From assembly GCA_030765065.1 (NCBI GenBank), contig CM060976.1:55598539-55662538 (forward strand): a stretch of 64,000 bases of DNA, given 5' to 3'. Of the stretch, positions 58,892-64,000 are shown one piece after another. Position 1 is the first letter of the stretch. Each line of letters opens with the position of its first letter. A program made the position numbers and the translations under genes. Source of the stretch: Deroplatys truncata (Eukaryota; Arthropoda; Insecta; Mantodea; Mantidae). The notes beneath the pieces were generated by a model. The model searched no databases. It was given only the letters and a program-made list of their open reading frames with translations, and was not told where the DNA came from.

Positions 58892-59677
58892 AGGCGAATT
58901 TACACGCGTCGAGAAAACGGCCGAAATCTCATCACTGATAACCAAGAACCTCTTATCGTCCTGTGCAAACAGTCCGAGCACGTGATCACGACCAAGCCCT
59001 GTCGTTTCTTGAACCAATGCATAAAATCCAACAGTGTTACATCTGAGCGGTCGTGGACAGATCGTGTGAGGACTAAATCGAGAGTCGTGAACATGTACCT
59101 CGATCGAACGACGAGATATTGGTGCGTTTCGTACATGGCTATCAAAGCTTCATAAATAACATCAGATACTGCGTGTATAAAACGACAAATAGTACTCCTT
59201 GGGACGCGAAACTTATGTTCCAGGATTCCATAAGAATCTCCAGTTGCCAAGAATCTGAAGCCGTTTCCAATTTTATTTTGCTTGGAAGAGCTCCGATATT
59301 CGAGTCAGACTTTTTAATATTATTTTCAATTTTTCGAAGCAAATAAATTAGCTGTGTTTCACTTAGTCTGAATAAATTATATGTCGCTGAATCTTCTGTT
59401 TTTAACTCTTTGCAAAGAGTAATAGAGGCCCCCAATATATTACGCCGTTGTATCCAAATTCTTAACCACAATGTTCTTCTCCTCTTACGATTCTTTAGAA
59501 CTGAAACAAAGCAAATCAGTCACAATAGCAACACCTTCAAGACCACATGATGACCAATGCCTGTATTTTCTCGAATCTATTGCAACGCTTTCACACACGC
59601 ACTCTCTCGCCACTTTTCTCGACCTCGTTTATTGGTAAAAACTCACGACCATCCTCTCGACCCGTGTAAACGTGCCT
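58892..59677 (-). mobile_element. PIF/Harbinger transposon, internally deleted, 786 bp, TAA duplication
   Basis: Ends AGGCGAATTTACACGCGTCG and (reverse complement) AGGCACGTTTACACGGGTCG, with TAA at 58889-58891 and 59678-59680. A TWA 3-bp duplication is characteristic of PIF/Harbinger. Autonomous members run several kb, so most of the nuclease and the Myb-like gene are gone. Confidence 0.92.
58990..59510 (-). pseudogene. Harbinger (HARBI1-like) nuclease, N-terminal part
   Basis: After an acceptor-like TTTGTTTCAG (minus strand, 59501-59510) the frame reads LKNRKRRRTLWLRIWIQRRN, ILGASITLCKELKTEDSATY and FRLSETQLIYLLRKIENNI. After a frameshift it continues ATGDSYGILEHKFRVPRSTI and CRFIHAVSDVIYEALIAMYE. 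This is the N-terminal helix-turn-helix region of Harbinger nucleases. The DDE catalytic core is deleted, and the reading then runs straight toward the left terminal repeat (ending RPFSRRV). Confidence 0.88.
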
Positions 59678-59680
59678 TAA

Positions 59681-60778
59681 TGGTGCTTCAGTTTTAGTTG
59701 CATTCTTTAAACACAACATTTTGCTGCAAACAATTTCCGTAGTCAGTAATTGATGGCTGACTTCGAAACAGCGCAGATTCTACTACGCATCAACGCCACT
59801 GCACCCCTCAAGCATGTGTTTCCAAAACGTTTTCACTTTCCAAAGGGTAAGAAAGCAGAGTAAAGTAACGGGATAATGGAACAATCTTGCAAAAAATTAA
59901 ATGGAAACAGGATATAGTTGAGATTATTTAAAACAACATCTCAAAGAACAAGCGGAAGCCCTAAAAGTAATTAGGGAATTGCTACAGAATTCTTTAGCCA
60001 TTAAACAAATAAATTCATGAGGCAGCGAGAAAAAAACAACAACAAATTAAGGGAAACCGATACGCACACCGGCCAATACTTGATTATCATCAAACATAAC
60101 ATTTTGAAAAAAATGTTCCTGCCACTCAAAACTCGGAATTCGGCTTCTATGGGTGTTATTTACATAAAATATCTCACTCTCCTTCTTGTTCTCTCTCTCA
60201 TTCCCTCTTCCCTCAACTACGTTGATTTATGCTAGGTTGAGAAAAGCTGATATACGGTATCCGAAGAGGCGCTATGCAAAGGAGAGGTCCTTTATCATCC
60301 CAACAGCTCCATTAATGATTGTGTGGGTGTGTCTAGTACCGTAGGGGTACGAGAGATCTACACGTAAGCATTCGCAATTTTAACTGCACATTAGTAACCT
60401 TACTTCAATTATATAAGGCTGGTTTCATCTATTTAAGTTTTAAAAGCAAGGTTAGGTAATCACTTGGTTATATACAAGGAAGTCATAGAAATAAGCTTAG
60501 ATAACTACTGGTATAAATGCAACATAAAGTGGGAGAGTTGCAATGTGCGGATAGGGAAATAATTGAATCATTAAGTTGAAAATAATTGTGTAAAGGCCAT
60601 TTTAACTGAATAAAAATTATATAAATGTATGAAAACAGGATATTTCATAAAACGGTTGTAAATATTGGTTTTAATATGAGCATGTATATTTTATATCATA
60701 GAACAGTATTAATGTTATTTCAGTGATATTCACAAATATGCAATAAATGAAATATAAACATTAACAGGCTTTATTAAA
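59681..60778. other. Unassigned stretch
   Basis: The 72-codon frame at 60017-60235 has no motif. Nothing else recognised. Confidence 0.5.
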
Positions 60779-60779
60779 A

Positions 60780-62065
60780 TTACAAACTGGTCGTTAATAA
60801 TCAATTGTGTATATGAAAACAACTACAGATTTATTGCCCTCAATCCTAAGAAACTGTTTTTACAAAAGCTGATTTTTCTATTTATTTCATGTTATTTCAA
60901 ATAAACCTTATGAGAAATAATTTTATTATACATTTAGTTAGTGGTGCAAGAGAAGAGAGGAACACAAATCCATGGTGAGATGTTTAAAAGCGGGCCGCTC
61001 TATTGTAGCGTGTATGTGTGTGCATTGTCGCGTCGGACACATTATTGCTTTGTAGCATGACATTGTTGGGTATCGTTATTTCGCTTGGGAGTTTGAATTT
61101 CGTCCGACGCGGCATTTCTCTTCCCACCTCCTAGTCAGGGGTGGAGAGAGGAAAGGGAGGGTGAAGGCAAGTAGAGATATGAGCTTCTTTGTCTAGTGGC
61201 GTCAGTAACCAATCAGTCGCGTGTGTCTCTTCAGGGCGAGTGGTTGTGTATGTAGAGTGCGTGGATCGTGTGCGTGGAACATCTCCCTCCAATGTCTGTT
61301 CTGTAATATTCTGTGAATGATGTAGTGGCACCAAAGTAACTTTATAATAATCCACAGTCAATGTGAAATTATGTGTATTTTGTTATGAATATCCCACGTC
61401 TCCTTTAGAATGTGTAACTAAGGTCATGGTCCTCTCGTTGCCACTGCAGCTACACTCCTCAATGCTTATGCCGGGGTAACTAAATTTAATATCTAGCTGC
61501 AAAACCTTTTGACCTCGCCCCGGTACATAACAATATGCTGAATGAGATTCCATGCTCTTTCAATGACTTCGCTAGAAATAACTTGATAGCGACAGCATTT
61601 TAAAAACTGACTTGTTGAAAACTCAAACCAATAACGGATATCTCGGAAATATCTTGTTATTTGAAATAAAGTATATATTTTAAAAACCCCTATACGTTTT
61701 GTCCAGCACGTGTTTGTCCCTCTTAATCGAAGTTAGTTAATCAAAATTATAAAAAAAATCTTCCGAATGAAGACATCACAGGTTATACCCAGAAAATTCA
61801 ATTTGCACGTTTCATTTGTCTGTGAATATCATATGTACATGGTATTCTAATCAAAATCACTAGAGCTATTTTTGAGAAAATAAGAAAAATCCAAAACTGC
61901 TCCACGTAAAGGGTAGATTTGGAGTGTGGAAGCTTCTCTAAATTTTCATGTCGCTTTTTTTTGGAGGATACTGAATTTAAGTACCAGATTTTATTATTTA
62001 TTCGAAATTTCCTTTTAAAGTTATGCTGTTCTCCCCCCCCCCCGCCACATACACAATTTCTGAAA
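60780..62065 (-). repeat. R-family repeat split by LTR-C1 (R20)
   Basis: Left part to 61003 (TTATTTCATGTTATTTCAAA, AATTTTATTATACATTTAG, TTTAAAAGCGGGCCGCT). It resumes at 61533 (ATATGCTGAATGAGATTCC) and runs to CTGTTCTCCCCC near 62033. An 11-base C run replaces the CA tract. Confidence 0.8.
61004..61532 (-). mobile_element. Solo LTR, family LTR-C (C1), 529 bp
   Basis: Minus-strand start TGTTATGTACCGGGGCGAGG, end CGCTACA (TG...CA). Flanks CTAT (61000-61003) and ATAT (61533-61536) match at three of four bases. It carries a CCAAT box (minus strand reads GACTGATTGGTTACTG near 61205-61220). Its first 100 bp match 63747-64000. It interrupts the R word pair AAGCGGGCCGCT / ATATGCTG at the place expected from other copies. 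The 76-codon frame at 61131-61361 is LTR sequence. Confidence 0.75.
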
Positions 62066-62830
62066 GTGCTTTTTACTTCCTCTACTACGTATAGGGGGGA
62101 AGTTGCGGAAGTACTGTATTCCACCCAAAAATTCTATGTCCAGATTTCACCGGAAATACATGTTTTGAGGCCCCCTAAATAAAAAGGGAAACTTAGAAGA
62201 TGGTCTGTGTCTTGGTATTTAGGTTCAATAGCTTCCAAAGCGAAATTTTCAAGAACATCCCCTACCTCATACTAGCTTTACATGGAAGATTTTTTAAAAT
62301 TTTTGATTTTCTAAATAATGACTAACAAATTTGATTAAAATATAATATATTAAAAATACCTACATTACAAATAAACTGTATATTTTGAATTTTTGGGGGA
62401 ATAATCCGTGAAGCCCACTTCCTTTGAAAGACTTTTGAATAATCTTATATTACTTGTAAATGTTAAGCGATAGATGCAAGCATTTCAAATAAGTTTTTTT
62501 TGCGATATAAGCCATTTGATATACCCGTTTGGTTCGAATTGTTCATTTCTTGGTCATTCTGTTAAGTCCTGCCAACATTCAGGTATATCTCGCGATTGTA
62601 TGGAAAGAATATAGAATTTTAAAGCCAGTATATAGCCTTCAGTTCTTAAATATTTGACTATCGCTGTTCTCTTTGTATATATAACCAAATGTGTAATGTA
62701 GCTGTTTCTGCAAAGGTTTATATGGATTAAAATGAAGCAGATAGAAAAATAAGCTTTAGTAACAATAGATTGTACACCCACTAATAAACGATAAAGATTA
62801 GAGAAAGTCATGTGAATGTATCACGTCAGC
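62066..62830 (+). repeat. R-family repeat, full length but diverged (R21)
   Basis: Head TACTTCCTCTACTACGTATA (62078) and GTACTGTATTCCACCC. Middle has CTTGGTATTTAGGTTCAATA, then TGTATATTTTGAATTTTTGG. Tail ATTAGAGAAAGTCATGTGAATG near 62797. Head-to-head neighbour of R20. The CA/GT tract is lost. Confidence 0.85.
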
Positions 62831-63266
62831 CCTTGTTTTTCTATCCTGGTGACTTCGAAACATTTTTTTGATTAAATCTCGACATCAGATTTTTTGAGTG
62901 AAATACAATACTTTCTGTGCTTAAATTCATAGGTACCTCAGTGAAAATAACAACAATTCGGCTTATGAGACTATACGTAATAAAAACAATGGAAACGCAT
63001 TTTTTTAAGTTAAAAAATGGAGTGACTAGGAGTGCAGGCCAAAATGGAAAGAACATTTCGTTTATACTTCCATTCATTGCTTAAATGGGAATAACTTTAA
63101 ACTGAATTAGCTGTATTAAATTTAGTTGTAACGAGAAATTTCGAATATAAATCTCCTTTTATGCAATATATTATACTCCAAAACATTTCAATTATCTTTG
63201 AAAATAGTACAAACAACTTATATTGATTTTATTCTGCCCCCTCAGTACTTAGTTGGGTTGATTTTG
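62831..63266. other. Unassigned stretch with a short R head
   Basis: AAATCTCGACATCAGATTTT and GTGAAATACAATACTTTCTG (62873-62920) are a minus-orientation R head fragment. The rest is unassigned. Confidence 0.5.
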
Positions 63267-63670
63267 CTTTCTAGCATCTATCCACAGTAGGGAGAAAGTA
63301 TTTCATGACATCGAAATTTGGGTATCGATATTTTACTGGAAATTTTTGTTTTGAGATACAATAAACCCCAAAAAGAAATATTTTTAGAACAAAAAGTGTG
63401 TGTGTGTGTGTGTGTGTGTGTCAACAGCATAACTCGAAAACGAAGGGTTAGATAAATATGAAATGGAAAAATGTTAGCTTTTTTATTTTCTCAAAATGAG
63501 TAAGGGATTTTGATTAAAATAACATATTATGTTTGTTATATTTGTATGACTGATAAAACGTGTACCTTGAATTTTATGTTAATACCCCGCGAAATCCTTT
63601 GAAGTAATTGTATTTTGTGTGGTTTTGTATATCTAAGAAACCTTAAAAGATTAAATTACGCAAATTGAAT
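63267..63670 (+). repeat. R-family repeat, 3'-truncated (R22)
   Basis: Head CAGTAGGGAGAAAGTATTTC near 63285, (GT)n at 63397-63422, CAACAGCATAACTCGAAAACG, then a diverged middle ending near 63670. Confidence 0.78.
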
Positions 63671-63746
63671 CCAATAATTTCATTCATTGCATTGGCGTTT
63701 TCAAATGTGCCATACTTAACCTACATGCCTCAAAGATTGTGATTAT

Positions 63747-64000
63747 TGTTATACACCGGGGTGAAGCCAAAAGGTTTGCAGCTAAAATATTAAATTTAGT
63801 TACCCCGGCATAAACATTGGGGGACGTAGCATCAGAGGCAACAATGAGATACTAGGAACTTGCTGCACAAAGCTAAAGCAGATGTGGGATATTTATAAAT
63901 AATACATATGAATTCACGTTTAACTCTGGCTTATTACAAAATTACCTTGGTACTGCTACATGGTTCCCACAAGTTTAGAGCCAAACATTAGGGGAGATGC
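63747..64000 (+). mobile_element. LTR-C copy (C2), runs off the window
   Basis: Starts TGTTATACACCGGGGTGAAG and continues AAAAGGTTTGCAGCTAAAA, TATTAAATTTAGTTACCCCG and GATGTGGGATATTTATAA. This matches the minus-strand sequence of LTR-C1 in the same order. The opposite orientation and independent position make it a separate insertion. The 3' end is outside the window. Confidence 0.72.

Overview
This 64 kb window is AT-rich, intron-less, gene-poor eukaryotic DNA. The repeat content points to an arthropod, most likely an insect: tRNA-headed SINEs, Tc1/mariner-superfamily, Harbinger and hAT DNA transposons, LTR elements with CCAAT and TCAGT-type promoters, and LINE 3' ends. The species cannot be named from sequence alone. 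I found no convincing host gene, structural RNA gene or CRISPR array. Every recognisable protein stretch is a decayed transposable-element gene, and most other open frames are short or lie in simple repeats.

The dominant component is one unnamed repeat family, called R here. It occurs in over 20 full or partial copies and covers roughly a fifth of the window by hand estimate. R has a palindromic head (CTTTCTCTAC ... GTAGAGAAAG), a GT/CA microsatellite about 100 bp inside, no open frame, and a tail ending GTAGAGAAAGTCATGTGA plus about 15 bp. I call an R copy + when the head is at its left. R copies often sit as inverted pairs (about 2.2-3.8, 25.65-27.1, 33.1-34.3 and 60.8-62.8 kb). They are also a frequent landing site for other elements: SINEs at 32.8, 42.3 and 53.4 kb, a hAT at 54.96 kb, and LTRs at 27.2, 56.8 and 61.0 kb.

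Layout: 0-4.1 kb, R copies and a SINE. 4.2-4.5 kb, a short inverted-repeat element. 7.85-9.06 kb, a complete but decayed 1.2 kb DDE transposon with TA target duplication. 9.8-17.7 kb, R copies, a LINE tail, a SINE with a 14 bp target duplication and half of a Tc1 element. 18.9-20.8 kb, a LINE tail, an LTR-like block and a SINE. 20.8-24.9 kb, nothing recognised. 24.9-28.2 kb, a CpG-rich promoter-like block, an R pair and a solo LTR. 28.6-35.5 kb, a MITE, two solo LTRs of a second family, and a DDE transposon split by a SINE. 35.7-39.2 kb, the other half of a Tc1 element and tandem R tails. 40.5-48.8 kb, SINEs, three LTR-A copies, a LINE tail and a second MITE copy. 49.7-51.0 kb, another 1.2 kb DDE transposon of a different lineage. 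52.2 kb, a hammerhead-ribozyme-like motif of the kind carried by Penelope-like retroelements. 53.0-58.1 kb, a nest of R copies containing a SINE, a hAT and an LTR. 58.4-59.7 kb, a transposase fragment and a deleted Harbinger. 60.8-64 kb, R copies and a third LTR family.

None of these elements looks capable of moving: the transposase frames carry stops and frameshifts, and the LTRs are solo. The window reads as a layered fossil record of transposition, with the order of events visible from nesting.
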